Source of the DNA: CAVVFX01 sp963747535
GTDB taxonomy: Bacteria > Acidobacteriota > Terriglobia > Bryobacterales > Bryobacteraceae
Direction of reading: 5' to 3'
NCBI GenBank assembly: GCA_963747535.1
Contig: CAVVFX010000022.1
Coordinates: 248,001 to 312,000 of the forward strand
Length of the DNA: 64,000 bases
Shown one piece after another: positions 44,130 to 53,353 of the stretch. Each line of letters starts with the position of its first letter. The stretch's first letter is position 1. The position numbers and the translations under genes are program-made. The notes under the pieces were generated by a model. The model had not been told where the DNA came from, ran no database searches, and worked only from the letters and a program-made list of their open reading frames with translations.

Positions 44130-44741
44130 TTAAAGTCCGAGATTTCCGGCCATTCGGACCAGTTCCGCCAACGATCCAGCCCGCATTTTATCCATGACAT
44201 TGGCGCGATGAAATTTGATGGTCTTTTCCGACGTATTCAGCCTGGCTGCCACTTGCTTGTTGAGCATGCCAGTGACAACATGTTTCATCACTTCGCACTC
44301 GCGCGGGGTGAGTGATTGATAGCGGTATTGTAATTCGGCCAGCCTTGCCCTGCGCTCCCGGCCTTCGCGGTCCCGCTTCAGCGCTTCGCTCACAGCCTGG
44401 AGAAACTCCTGCTCGCAGAATGGTTTGGTGAGAAACTCGGTCGCTCCCGCTTTCATCGCGCGCACCGAGGTCGGGACGTCGCCGTGGCCGGTGATGAAGA
44501 TGACCGGAATCAGGCAGCCGGCGCGCGCCAGTTCGCTCTGCAAATCCAGGCCGTTCAGTCCGGGCATCCGCACGTCGGTCACCAGGCACGCCGGCACATC
44601 GGGCCGGCAGCTCTGCAGAAACTCCTCCGCCGAGGCGAAGGCTTGAACCTCGCGTCCCGCCATTCGCAGAAGCCGCTCCACGGAGCGGCGGAACGACGGA
44701 TCGTCGTCGACAACGAACACAATGGAATCAGGCTGGTTCAC
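44130..44741 (-). CDS. FixJ/LuxR-type response regulator, GTG start
   Basis: 203 residues. Receiver: FVVDDDPSFRRSVERLLRMAG, aspartate in CLVTDVRMPGLNGLDLQ, FITGHGDVPTSVRAMKAGATEFLTKPF. Output: LuxR helix-turn-helix in LTPRECEVMKHVVTGMLNKQ. The start codon is GTG, overlapping the kinase stop as GTGA, so translation is coupled to the kinase upstream. Clearly paralogous to the regulator at 41652. Confidence 0.9.
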   Translation of the reverse strand: MNQPDSIVFVVDDDPSFRRSVERLLRMAGREVQAFASAEEFLQSCRPDVPACLVTDVRMPGLNGLDLQSELARAGCLIPVIFITGHGDVPTSVRAMKAGATEFLTKPFCEQEFLQAVSEALKRDREGRERRARLAELQYRYQSLTPRECEVMKHVVTGMLNKQVAARLNTSEKTIKFHRANVMDKMRAGSLAELVRMAGNLGL

Positions 44742-47719
44742 AACACCGCCGGCAATAAACAGAAGAATATCGCGCCTACATCTTCATTCATCCGGGCCCA
44801 TAACTTTCCGCCGTGAGCTTCCACAATGGAACGGCTGATGCGCAATCCCATGCCGAGACCGTGGGGCTTGGTGGTATAGAAAGATTCGAAGAGATGTTCG
44901 GGATCCTGTGTGCCGAATCCGCAGCCGAGGTCGCGTACTGTAATCTGGACCGCGGACCGATCATTTAAAGTAGCGTCCTGTCCCCCGATCGTCAGCACGC
45001 GACGAGAAGTCTCGGTTGCGCTCAGGGCTTCGATACCATTCATCACCAGATTGAAAAGTACCTGCTGCATTTGCACAAGATCGGCTGATATGGGCGGCAA
45101 CTCATTAGGAATTTCGGTTCGGACCGTGATCCGATGCTCGGCGATCTCGCGCTCGGCGAGCGCCAGCACGTCCCGCACCAGGTCGGCAAGTTGCAGCGGT
45201 TCCCTACCCGGTGCAACCTGTTTCATCAGCCCCCGCATGTGCGCGATGATGGCGCTCGCCCGATTGGCATCATTGACAATGTCGGACAGCACTTCGCGAA
45301 GTTCTTGACGGGCCGCCGCGGTTTCCCCGTTAGCGAGTTGTAAAGAGACATTGGCATTGTTCACGATCGCGCCAAGGGGCTGGTTGACCTCGTGCGCGAT
45401 CCCTGCCGCCAGTTCACCCAGACTGGTCAGGCGCGTTACGCGAAAGAGTTCCGACTGCGCATGGTGCAATTCTTCCTGAGCTCGCCTTCGCTCCTCGACG
45501 TCCGTGGAAGTGCCGAACCATTCAACGAAGCGGCCCTGCGAGTCGGAAATCGGGTCCGCACGGCAGACAAAACGGCGGTAGCGTCCGTCGCGCCCGCGAA
45601 TGCGTTGTTCCATTTCGTAGGGTGTCTCATCCGCCCATGCCTTACGCCACGCCTCCCGGACGCGCTCCACGTCATCCGGATGGAGAGCCCCCCATCCTCC
45701 CTGCTTCAATTGCTCCGCAGTGAGCCCGGTGTAATCAGCCAGCCGCTGGTTCCAATAGCCTGGCGTGCCATCCTTGCGGAAGCTCCAGACGTGGTGTGGT
45801 ATCGATTCCACCAGCCCACGAAAACGCTCTTCACTCTCCCGGACTTTCTCCTCGGCGCGTTTTCGCTTGGTGATGTCCTGGACCAATCCGACGAAATAGT
45901 CCACTGAACCATCGGCTCGGCGCAGACAGTTCGCCGCCATGATGCTGTCGATAACCTGGCCGTCTTTGCGAATCCATCGTTTGTCCAAAGTGTAGCCATC
46001 GAACTCGCCCGCCAGAACGCGATGGAATTGGGCGACATCAGCGGCGAGATCGTCAGGGTGTGTCAACTCCGCCCAAGTCTTCTGCAGCAACTCGCTTCGC
46101 TCATAACCGAGGATGCGGCACAACTCGTCGTTCACTTCCAGAATTCGTTTTGCTGGTGAAGTGATCGCCATGCCGATCAGCCCCAGCTCGAAATACTGCC
46201 GAAAGCGATCTTCGCTCTTCTGGAGTGCCTGTTGCGCGGCTTTGTACCCGGTGATATCCAACACCATGTTGACCGCCCCGGCCACCTGTCCTGAATCATC
46301 GCGAATCGCTTCCGGACAAGCCATGACAGTGCGGCGCGTCCCGTCGGGGCGCTCGATGATGAGTTCCTCACCCGACAGGGTCCCTCCGTCTCGCAAAACC
46401 AAGGCCATGGGGCAAAGATCTAACGCCACGGGCGAGCCGTCCGGACGAAACATTCTTAGCGATCCGCACCATCGCTCGCTTTTGAGCTCAGGCCTCCGTC
46501 CCCATAAGGCCGCCGCCGCTTCATTGAAGAAAGTGATGTAACCCGCGGCATCGCAGGTGTAGACCGCGGCAGGCAAGCCTTGCAGCAGGGAACGGAAGCG
46601 GGCTTCGCTCGAACGCAGCGCCTCCTCGGCCCGCCGGCGCTCCATGACCTCAGCGGCCAGGTGGGCGTAGAGATCGGTGAAACACAACTCCCGGGCCGTG
46701 GGCCGGTGCGCCTGTTGAAAGTAAGTTGAGATCACCCCTAATGGCTCGCCCTTGCTACTAAATATCGGACTGGATTGTACGGCACGATAACCGGCGGCTA
46801 GAGCCACCTGGCAGTGCGGCGCGAAATCTTCGTCGACCAGAATGTCTTCAACTATGACCCTCGCGCCCTGGAGGAGGGCGCGCCCGCAGATCGTGGTTTC
46901 GTCATGACAATCCCGAAAGTACTCGAGAAAGTCCGGCTTGAATCCTTGCTGCACCACAATTTGCAGGGACCGGGTGGCGGGGTTATAGAGTTGAACGCAG
47001 CCGAAATCCGCGTTTTGTAGCGCGACGGTTGCGGCCAGCACTTCCTCCAACAGGGGCTGAAATTCGGTTTTCATGAGTGGCCGGGTGCTCAACTCGTGGA
47101 GGCGGTTCGTTGAGGTTACCTCTACCGCCAACGCTTCCTTCGCTTGCGCTTCCGATTTCTCCGCCGAGATCCGCAATCCCTGTTCCCGTTCCAAAGAGGT
47201 GCGGTTCTCCCGTGCGATCTCGAGGCAGATGCTCACGCGGGCCAACAATTCACGGGCGTTGAAGGGTTTGACGAGGTAGTCCGACGCCCCGGCTGTCAAT
47301 GCTTCGATGCGCGATTCCTCCCCTGCTCGAGCGGATAGCAGAATGACCGGAATGTGACGCAATCGGGGATCGGCCCGCCATTCCTTCAGGAGCCCGAAAC
47401 CGCCCAACTCAGGCGCCATTACGTCCGCCAGCAGCAGATCGGGAGGATTTGCCCGCGCCACCAAGAGGGCAGCCGCCCCGTCGCTTGCCAAATCGACTTC
47501 GTAAAAGCCGCCCATCTGGCGCTTCACGTAGTCGCGCAAATCATCATTGCCATCGGCGACGAGGATCCGGACCGGCGGCGTAAATGGTGACTCCGGGACA
47601 GCCATGGAATCACCCTCAGCCGGCGCTCCTGACGGACGGCCCGAGACTTCTCTATCGTCGGGAGAAAAGCCTCCAGGATCGTCGTCACTGGGATCGCCGG
47701 GTCGTGCCAAGGTTGCCAT
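44738..47719 (-). CDS. Multi-sensor histidine kinase with N-terminal receiver
   Basis: 993 residues. In order: receiver domain (RILVADGNDDLRDYVKRQM, aspartate in LLLADVMAPELGGFGLL, YLVKPFNARELL), a helical linker, a GAF domain (LQNADFGCVQLYNPATRSLQIV through SSPIFSSKGEPLGVISTYF), three PAS domains (RFRSLLQGLPAAVYTCDAAG; RFRQYFELGLIGMAITSPAK; RFRGLVESIPHHVWSFRKDG), then HisKA (ELAAGIAHEVNQPLGAIVNN) and HATPase (VLFNLVMNGIEAL, GLGMGLRIS). No membrane segment, so it senses cytoplasmic signals. The ATG at 47719 has GAGGAG five bases upstream; the frame is open to 47824. It shares the kinase core type with the ETR1-like kinase. Confidence 0.9.
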   Translation of the reverse strand: MATLARPGDPSDDDPGGFSPDDREVSGRPSGAPAEGDSMAVPESPFTPPVRILVADGNDDLRDYVKRQMGGFYEVDLASDGAAALLVARANPPDLLLADVMAPELGGFGLLKEWRADPRLRHIPVILLSARAGEESRIEALTAGASDYLVKPFNARELLARVSICLEIARENRTSLEREQGLRISAEKSEAQAKEALAVEVTSTNRLHELSTRPLMKTEFQPLLEEVLAATVALQNADFGCVQLYNPATRSLQIVVQQGFKPDFLEYFRDCHDETTICGRALLQGARVIVEDILVDEDFAPHCQVALAAGYRAVQSSPIFSSKGEPLGVISTYFQQAHRPTARELCFTDLYAHLAAEVMERRRAEEALRSSEARFRSLLQGLPAAVYTCDAAGYITFFNEAAAALWGRRPELKSERWCGSLRMFRPDGSPVALDLCPMALVLRDGGTLSGEELIIERPDGTRRTVMACPEAIRDDSGQVAGAVNMVLDITGYKAAQQALQKSEDRFRQYFELGLIGMAITSPAKRILEVNDELCRILGYERSELLQKTWAELTHPDDLAADVAQFHRVLAGEFDGYTLDKRWIRKDGQVIDSIMAANCLRRADGSVDYFVGLVQDITKRKRAEEKVRESEERFRGLVESIPHHVWSFRKDGTPGYWNQRLADYTGLTAEQLKQGGWGALHPDDVERVREAWRKAWADETPYEMEQRIRGRDGRYRRFVCRADPISDSQGRFVEWFGTSTDVEERRRAQEELHHAQSELFRVTRLTSLGELAAGIAHEVNQPLGAIVNNANVSLQLANGETAAARQELREVLSDIVNDANRASAIIAHMRGLMKQVAPGREPLQLADLVRDVLALAEREIAEHRITVRTEIPNELPPISADLVQMQQVLFNLVMNGIEALSATETSRRVLTIGGQDATLNDRSAVQITVRDLGCGFGTQDPEHLFESFYTTKPHGLGMGLRISRSIVEAHGGKLWARMNEDVGAIFFCLLPAVL

Positions 47720-47911
47720 GGGCTCCTCAACCCTAGTACGGCTAGTGTAGCGCTCTGGCCGGAGCCACGCATAGGTCGCCTGCCGAGTAACTGCATCTGC
47801 CGATAGACGGCCGTTTTCCAGCATTCGACGGTCTGTGAGTGGACGCCGGGTCTAACAGTCCCGCGGTGCCGGCTTCGTTCCCTGGCAGCCTGCTTGCAGG
47901 TGTCGCAGATC

Positions 47912-48583
47912 ATGGCAGCATTGGCCGAAGTCACAAAAAGAACTGATGAAGCCATCCGCAAGGATGTGATGTTCGAGTTGCAATGGGACCCCAAACTGGC
48001 TGATTGCGTTATCGCGGTGGCCGTTAATGACGGTGTCGTCACATTGAATGGTGTCGTACCGAGCTTCTGGGCGGAGTATGAAGCTGAAAAGGCTGCCAAA
48101 CGAGTGTACGGCGTCCGAGCAGTGGTCAATCAGATCGAGGTCAGGCTCGATTCGAAACGAACCGACACCGAGATCGCACACGATATCGTGGATGCGTTCG
48201 GCAATCATATCTTTATCCCGAGCCGCCAGATCAAGGTGACGGTACGGGACGGCTGGGTAACACTCGAGGGCGAGGTCCGCTGGCAATTTCAGCGGAAGGC
48301 GGCGGAGAAGACTGTGCGTAAGATCGAGGGCGTCAGGGGCATCAGCAATGAGATCAGGATCAAGACCGAACTGACGCCGGAAAAGGTGCAGCAGAAGATA
48401 GAAGACGCGATTCTCCGGAGCGCCGAGTTGGAGGCCCGCACAATCAGCGTGGAAGCGCACGGAGAGAAGGTGATATTGCGCGGCACCGTACGGTCGTGGA
48501 GCGAGAAAGAAGAGGCCGAACGAATCGCATGGTCTGCGCCCGGCGTCACGTCGGTGGAGAATGGGATCTCGGTGGTCCCGTAA
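47912..48583 (+). CDS. Three-BON-domain protein (paralogue)
   Basis: 223 residues, the same length and layout as the protein at 40137: DCVIAVAVNDGVVTLNGVVP, QIKVTVRDGWVTLEGEVRWQ and ISVEAHGEKVILRGTVRSW mark the three BON domains, ending with APGVTSVENGISVVP. The ATG at 47912 is chosen; a TTG six codons earlier is possible. It is divergent from the large kinase. The two BON genes bracket the two-component island, suggesting an old duplication. Confidence 0.88.
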   Translation: MAALAEVTKRTDEAIRKDVMFELQWDPKLADCVIAVAVNDGVVTLNGVVPSFWAEYEAEKAAKRVYGVRAVVNQIEVRLDSKRTDTEIAHDIVDAFGNHIFIPSRQIKVTVRDGWVTLEGEVRWQFQRKAAEKTVRKIEGVRGISNEIRIKTELTPEKVQQKIEDAILRSAELEARTISVEAHGEKVILRGTVRSWSEKEEAERIAWSAPGVTSVENGISVVP

Positions 48584-48914
48584 TGGAATGGGCTCGTGCA
48601 GAATTGAGCAAGGTTCCGCATTGTATCCTTTGGGCTGACAGCGGGGTGGCGTTAGGCCATTCGTGACGGCCGTCGGCGAGATGGAGTGCCCAAATTCGAA
48701 AAGGTCGCCCATGCGCGATAGGCGAGGGTCTCCAGGATGTGGCGGAGTTGGGCGATATTGGGGGACATGAGAAGGAAGGTAGCAGAAAAGACCGGGCCAC
48801 GAATGCACACGAAATGGTCTGCGGATCTCGTTTCAACTTCGGAGCGTCCATACCGGCTCCACTCGTGCTCTCTCGTTCTGGGCTTACAAATGTTCCCCGG
48901 GTGGGTTATCTTAG
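48584..48914. other. No gene seen
   Basis: Minus-strand fragments such as SPNIAQLRHILETLAYRAWAT have coding character but no start-to-stop frame; possibly the remains of a small gene. Nothing else recognised. Confidence 0.4.
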
Positions 48915-49937
48915 ATGAAACCAGAACGGACCAGCGGAATGCCTCAATACTACGTGCCAGACCTCAACCTTGACCCCAACGAATTTGCTTCGTCGATCGA
49001 CGCCGGCGATCACTATACAGTACCCGACGTCGGTGGTAATGGGCACGACATTGAGAAAGAGTTGATTGAGTTAGAAAACCGTCCCGACGTTGGTTCTACG
49101 GTGTGGACGGAGTTTATTTCCCAAATCAAGAAACCGGACCCGCTAAAGCTGCAAGGGCATTACCTGCTGGAACGGCAGGATAAGAAGCACCGCATGGGAG
49201 ACCTGCTGGAGGTGTGCCTTGACGCCTACAAAACCCATGATCCGGGAGATAAGGACTGCAAGCATTTCTATAAGTGGCTGGACTCCATGAGTGATTGGGA
49301 TCGCCTGATGTTGGTGAAGGGCAAGGTAAGATTCCAGTTGAGCAACACTCACAGAAGTCAAGGCGCCAGTAGCGAAGACTCAAACATCCAGCCCTCCATG
49401 GTAAAAGCTTTCATGAAGGGAGTTGCCTACCTGGACCAGGCTGGCCGACGGAGTCATCGCCTGAGATTTGTGGCGGGCACAGCCATGCTCAATGGCGTGG
49501 AATTCGATACCAGTGAAATGCAAACTGTCCATTCAGGCAGAGGCTTCGCCATCTGGGTGATGAGCGAAACGGGCTGGATGTATGTCGGCAATCACGTAAA
49601 GGGCATGCTTCATCATTCCAGCTTTCTGGCGGGCGCGAATATCATGTGCGGCGGCGAAATGAAGGCACGCATGGGAAAAATTTCATACCTGAGCGGCAAG
49701 ACGGGCCACTACCAGGCCGGCACCGAGCACATGGTTTGGGCGCTCAGCGCGTTGGAGCCCCGCGTCGATAATTTTGATGAGATCAAGGTGTTGGCGTTCA
49801 AGAACAAAATTCCAGTCATGCTCTCACCGACAATCCTCCGTTTTAGTCCTGGGAGTTATGATTCTTGGGGCGTTCTAAAAGAAAGCCAGAAAGAATCCAT
49901 CCGGAAGGGTGACTTCACCAGCTTCGCCAACCACTAA
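48915..49937 (+). CDS. Hypothetical protein with HHSSF...SGHY-type C-terminal domain
   Basis: 340 residues, no signal peptide or membrane segment. The C-terminal half has IWVMSETGWMYVGNHVKGML, then HHSSFLAGANIMCGGEMKAR and ISYLSGKTGHYQAGTEHM. This HHSSF ... GEM ... SG-x-xGHY-x-x-G pattern resembles a domain I recall in bacterial effector/toxin-like proteins and in plant IQM calmodulin-binding proteins (QHSSFLAGG...SGHY). The N-terminal half (ERQDKKHRMGDLLEVCLDAY) is unrecognised. It stands alone, without an immunity-like or secretion gene next to it. Function unknown; the resemblance is from memory. Confidence 0.65.
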   Translation: MKPERTSGMPQYYVPDLNLDPNEFASSIDAGDHYTVPDVGGNGHDIEKELIELENRPDVGSTVWTEFISQIKKPDPLKLQGHYLLERQDKKHRMGDLLEVCLDAYKTHDPGDKDCKHFYKWLDSMSDWDRLMLVKGKVRFQLSNTHRSQGASSEDSNIQPSMVKAFMKGVAYLDQAGRRSHRLRFVAGTAMLNGVEFDTSEMQTVHSGRGFAIWVMSETGWMYVGNHVKGMLHHSSFLAGANIMCGGEMKARMGKISYLSGKTGHYQAGTEHMVWALSALEPRVDNFDEIKVLAFKNKIPVMLSPTILRFSPGSYDSWGVLKESQKESIRKGDFTSFANH

Positions 49938-50363
49938 AATCGAATCCATCCGTTTCGGGGCCTGTTATCCGCCCGAGCCGTTCTTGTCCCACGGAGGGCA
50001 CCTGCAGCGGGACATGCCTGCCGCTTAGTCGCATGCCCAAGCAAGGCGACCGGCTTCCAGGCGGGCGAGGTTCGCATGGCTTGCGTTGCGGCGCCCCATT
50101 GCGATGCGGCGGCTTAGCAACGATGGGCGAACAGAACCGGGCACTCTCCGAGTGGGCGACTTAACCGGCTAAAGTCTGCCCGATCCAGTGCGGTGGCGTG
50201 GCGAGTTACTCAAGACCTACGCAGGACCATTCTGGACAATGAAGGCGCGGACCGCAAGGGGTCCTTGTGAACTTGATCGGCAACCTCCCGAGCGTGGCGT
50301 GAGCGCGCCCTCAGGTAAGACAACTCGAACGAAAAAAGAAATGGACGCCTATGCACTGGAATC
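49938..50363. other. No gene seen
   Basis: GC-rich sequence downstream of the HHSSF gene with only short frames. The plus-strand frame that runs into the inverted repeat (from 50188) has no family resemblance and is not called. Confidence 0.5.
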
Positions 50364-50505
50364 CCTCCGCGTCCTCGGCGGTTCTCGGCGCCTCCGCGTT
50401 TAAGATTTCGGGCCGGGCTCCAGGATCCTGATGACGTACGTGAGTCCGCTTATCCAGGCGCTGATTTTAACGCGGAGGCGCCGAGAACCGCCGAGGACGC
50501 GGAGG
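50364..50505. repeat. 37-bp perfect inverted repeat with 68-bp spacer
   Basis: The left arm (50364-50400, starting CCTCCGCGTCCTCGGCGGTT) is the exact reverse complement of the right arm (50469-50505, ending CCGCCGAGGACGCGGAGG). The spacer is 68 bases. The arms consist of imperfect tandem words CCTCCGCG, CCTCGGCG, TCTCGGCG. Words of this kind occur as dispersed repeats in environmental bacteria (recollection). No T-tract follows either arm, so it is not an ordinary terminator. It is followed to 50814 by sequence without a recognised gene. Confidence 0.85.
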
Positions 50506-50814
50506 ATCAATGTGATGATGCCGAATCGTCTCGGATCGCGACTTTGACGGAATTTCAATTTGTAGCAATGCCACTTATTTCATGACCGCTCCCGCGCCTC
50601 ATCTGAGAGAGCCCTCGTTCGGTCTTTTGGCCGGTATAAAGCGATAATCCGCCCGCTGGTCCCGGTAAACACTAGGGCGTTTGAACTCGGGAGCAATAGT
50701 CTGATCCTTCCGCTATGAATCTGTTTTAGAGGCGCTCCGGCCACTCGGTGGAGAAGTAGCGTTCGGGTGTCGGCGTGGTCACGTGGCGAGCGGTCGCGCC
50801 CTGCGTGCGGCCAC

Positions 50815-51477
50815 TCAGTGATTGGCGGGCAGCCCAACGACGATGAGAACCGCGTAGTCCTGCTTGCGGCAGCCGTTCACGACGGGCATGGCCGCCCCTG
50901 GATTTACCGGAAAACCCGTGGTCCGAACGTTCGCGGGCGAGCACGAGTTATTATTCGTCGCCGGCGTGTAGCGTGCGGAGCGGCATCCTAGATGGGTGAC
51001 ATCGTAGAGGGTCGCGCCGTCGGCGAGTTCCCACCGCTGATTGCCCTCCTTGTCCTTGGGCTGGATTGTCAGCACGGTCGTCACTTTGCGGTCGCCCGTG
51101 ACGAGGTATTTCCCAGGAGGCAGCGGAAAGGTCGGCTTCTCCATGATCAAGCCGTGTTCCTCCAGCCACCAGTCCGCAGCGTCGAATTTCCACTGTGACG
51201 GCGCCACGCCGCCGGCCGCCTTCAATTGATCGTATCGGTCAAGCTTGCAACCGCGCGGGCCCGGGTCCTGGCTCCAGAGGCCCCATGATTGCGCACCGTT
51301 GCCGGAGGTGGCCCCCGGGTCTCCCAGCGCCGCGATGTACTGCGGCTCGATAGGCCTGAACTTCGAGAGGTCTACGCCTGACGCGTGAGCCGGCTCGTGC
51401 AGGCCGGCCGCCAACATGAGGGATCCCATGGACAGGAGCCGGAGGCTCACGGACGGCACGAGGTGGCGGACATTCAT
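50815..51477 (-). CDS. Secreted hypothetical protein
   Basis: 220 residues with a signal peptide (LRLLSMGSLMLAAGLHEPAHA). The mature protein contains YIAALGDPGATSGNGAQSWG and LWSQDPGPRGCKLDRYDQLK near its N-terminus and WWLEEHGLIMEKPTFPLPPG, KYLVTGDRKVTTVLTI centrally; it looks like a compact secreted domain. I do not recognise a named function. The ISKra4-type element inserted 66 bases upstream of its ATG, so its original promoter region may have been split. Confidence 0.7.
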   Translation of the reverse strand: MNVRHLVPSVSLRLLSMGSLMLAAGLHEPAHASGVDLSKFRPIEPQYIAALGDPGATSGNGAQSWGLWSQDPGPRGCKLDRYDQLKAAGGVAPSQWKFDAADWWLEEHGLIMEKPTFPLPPGKYLVTGDRKVTTVLTIQPKDKEGNQRWELADGATLYDVTHLGCRSARYTPATNNNSCSPANVRTTGFPVNPGAAMPVVNGCRKQDYAVLIVVGLPANH

Positions 51478-51635
51478 GCGATTGCTCCGGTTGGACGACC
51501 TGATGTCATCCTACACCAACGCGCGCCCCGGCGCTGGCATCCGGGTGTGCGACCTCAAAGTGAACGATTGTTGAGTTCTCTTTTTTTGTGTTGCTAAATC
51601 CGAACGTAGTGATACGTTAGGATAGGAGGTGCACC

Positions 51636-52034
51636 TTGCCGGATACGCTTATCGATCTTGAACAACGTCGCAGCGGCATTTTGTCCCAGATTTTGCAGTT
51701 AGGTGATTTTCGCAGTGGCTCCATCACACCCATCAGTGGACGTTGCGGTAAACCAAACTGCCATTGCCATCAACCAGGGCAGCCTGGCCATGGTCCTAAT
51801 ATCCGTTTGACTCGAAAGGTAAATGGGAAAACTGTCAGCGAAAGTTTCTCTTCTGGGGCTGAACTATCCAAAGTCAAGCGGGAGGTGGAAGCTTTTCATC
51901 GCTTTCGCCAACTCTGTTTGGAACTGCTGCAAGTGAATGAGAAGATCTGTCGGGCGCGCCCGGTCGACGACACGATTTCGTCAGAGGAAAAAAAACGGCG
52001 GAAGCGATCCAGCAAGAGGTCGCGCGGGAGGTAG
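51636..52034 (+). CDS. IS first frame (DUF6788-like), TTG start
   Basis: 132 residues. TTG start with a strong AGGAGGT six bases upstream. The domain SGSITPISGRCGKPNCHCHQ, PGQPGHGPNIRLTRKVNGK is the CGK-x-NC-x-C type that precedes ISKra4-like transposases. It ends shortly after an A8 tract (51988-51995). Slipping back one base there continues into the transposase frame, so this product is probably the unshifted version of a longer fusion. Confidence 0.75.
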   Translation: MPDTLIDLEQRRSGILSQILQLGDFRSGSITPISGRCGKPNCHCHQPGQPGHGPNIRLTRKVNGKTVSESFSSGAELSKVKREVEAFHRFRQLCLELLQVNEKICRARPVDDTISSEEKKRRKRSSKRSRGR

Positions 52035-53353
52035 AACAATTCTTGCACGCAGTCTTCAACGGCCGAAGTAAGTGCGGGTATCTGGATCTGGAAGCCATCG
52101 AAATGGCGGCCCGCTCGGTTGTGCATCAGGCCGCAGCAGCAGCCCTCAGCCGACTCCTGCAGTTTCCGGTTCCGGCGGCCGGTCAGCGCACTGTGGCTTG
52201 TCCTTGTGGCAAGCAAGCCCGTTACTGCGAGTTGCGCTCCAAATCGATTCTCACCGCCGTGGGTCAGGTGGAGATATCACGCCCCTATTACCTGTGCCCC
52301 GACTGTCACGGTGGCCAGTTTCCGGCCGATGCCGAATTGGATGTGGAGAATACGGAGTTCTCACCTGGGGTCCGCCGTATGCAGGCGATAGTCGGTCAGG
52401 ACGCGCCGTTTGATCACGGTCGTGAACAAATGAAATTGCTCGCTGGCTTGGAGGTGACGACCAAGTCGGTGGAGCGAGCAGCGGAGGTGATCGGGGACGA
52501 CATTGCCCAACGCGCGCAACGGGAGATCCAGCGAGCCGTCCAGTTAGATCTGCCTGTCATCGTTGGTGAGCCGATTCCCATTCTGTATGTGCAGATGGAT
52601 GGGACCGGAGTGCCGGTGGTGAGAAAAGAGACGCTGGGCCGGCAAGGCAAGACTGAGGGCCAACCGGCGCATACGCGCGAAGCCAAGTTGGGCTGTGTGT
52701 TCACCCAGACCTCGTGGGATAAGGAGGGTTATCCCATCCGGGACCCGCATTCAACCACTTATACGGGAGCTATTGAAACGGCGGATGAGTTTGGCAAGCG
52801 CCTTTATCTGGAGGCCTGGAATCGCGGCTGGAATCGCGCGGAAAAGAAGGTTGTGATAGCCGATGGCGCTGAATGGTGCTGGAATCAGGCCGATCTCCAT
52901 TTCCCCGGAGCGATACAGATTGTCGATCTTTATCATGCCCGTCAACATCTGTGGGAGTTGGCTCGGCGCTTGCACCCCAACGACGAGGCCAGCCAGAAAG
53001 CTTGGATGAAGACTCACCAGAAACGCCTGCTCGATAAAGGCAAAATCGAAAAACTGGTGGCGGCGCTTCGCTCCATCGATTCCAACAATCCCGAGGTCAC
53101 AGAGAAACTACGCATCGAAGCGGAATACTTTGAGCGCAACGCGGAACGAATGCGATACCCCAAGTTTCGTCGGCAACATCTTTTTGTTGGTTCCGGCGTC
53201 ATCGAAGCCGGCTGCAAGTCGGTAATCGGCTCCCGCCTGAAGCGGTCCGGAATGTTCTGGACGGTCCGCGGTGCCAACGCCATCCTCGCCTTGCGTTGTT
53301 GTCATCTCAACGGGCGCTTCGAGGACTACTGGGAAGGTCGCCGGGCCGCTTGA
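51995..53353 (+). CDS. ISKra4-type transposase frame, reached by -1 frameshift
   Basis: 452 codons from the slip site. The frame after the A8 run reads TAEAIQQEVAREVEQFLHAV and joins the transposase without a break; there is no good start codon, only a TTG at 52043 without a ribosome-binding site. Features: a zinc-finger-like RTVACPCGKQARYCELRSKS and YYLCPDCHGGQF, catalytic-region strands ILYVQMDGTGVPVV and KVVIADGAEWCWN with likely DDE aspartates, and HLFVGSGVIEAGCKSVIGSR with the glutamate. The fused protein with the first frame would be about 572 residues. It mobilises the element. Confidence 0.85.
   Translation, partial: TAEAIQQEVAREVEQFLHAVFNGRSKCGYLDLEAIEMAARSVVHQAAAAALSRLLQFPVPAAGQRTVACPCGKQARYCELRSKSILTAVGQVEISRPYYLCPDCHGGQFPADAELDVENTEFSPGVRRMQAIVGQDAPFDHGREQMKLLAGLEVTTKSVERAAEVIGDDIAQRAQREIQRAVQLDLPVIVGEPIPILYVQMDGTGVPVVRKETLGRQGKTEGQPAHTREAKLGCVFTQTSWDKEGYPIRDPHSTTYTGAIETADEFGKRLYLEAWNRGWNRAEKKVVIADGAEWCWNQADLHFPGAIQIVDLYHARQHLWELARRLHPNDEASQKAWMKTHQKRLLDKGKIEKLVAALRSIDSNNPEVTEKLRIEAEYFERNAERMRYPKFRRQHLFVGSGVIEAGCKSVIGSRLKRSGMFWTVRGANAILALRCCHLNGRFEDYWEGRRAA

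Noticed and set aside
50364..50505. Terminator interpretation of the 37-bp inverted repeat
   Set aside because: No T-tract, a 68-base loop, and no gene ending close by.
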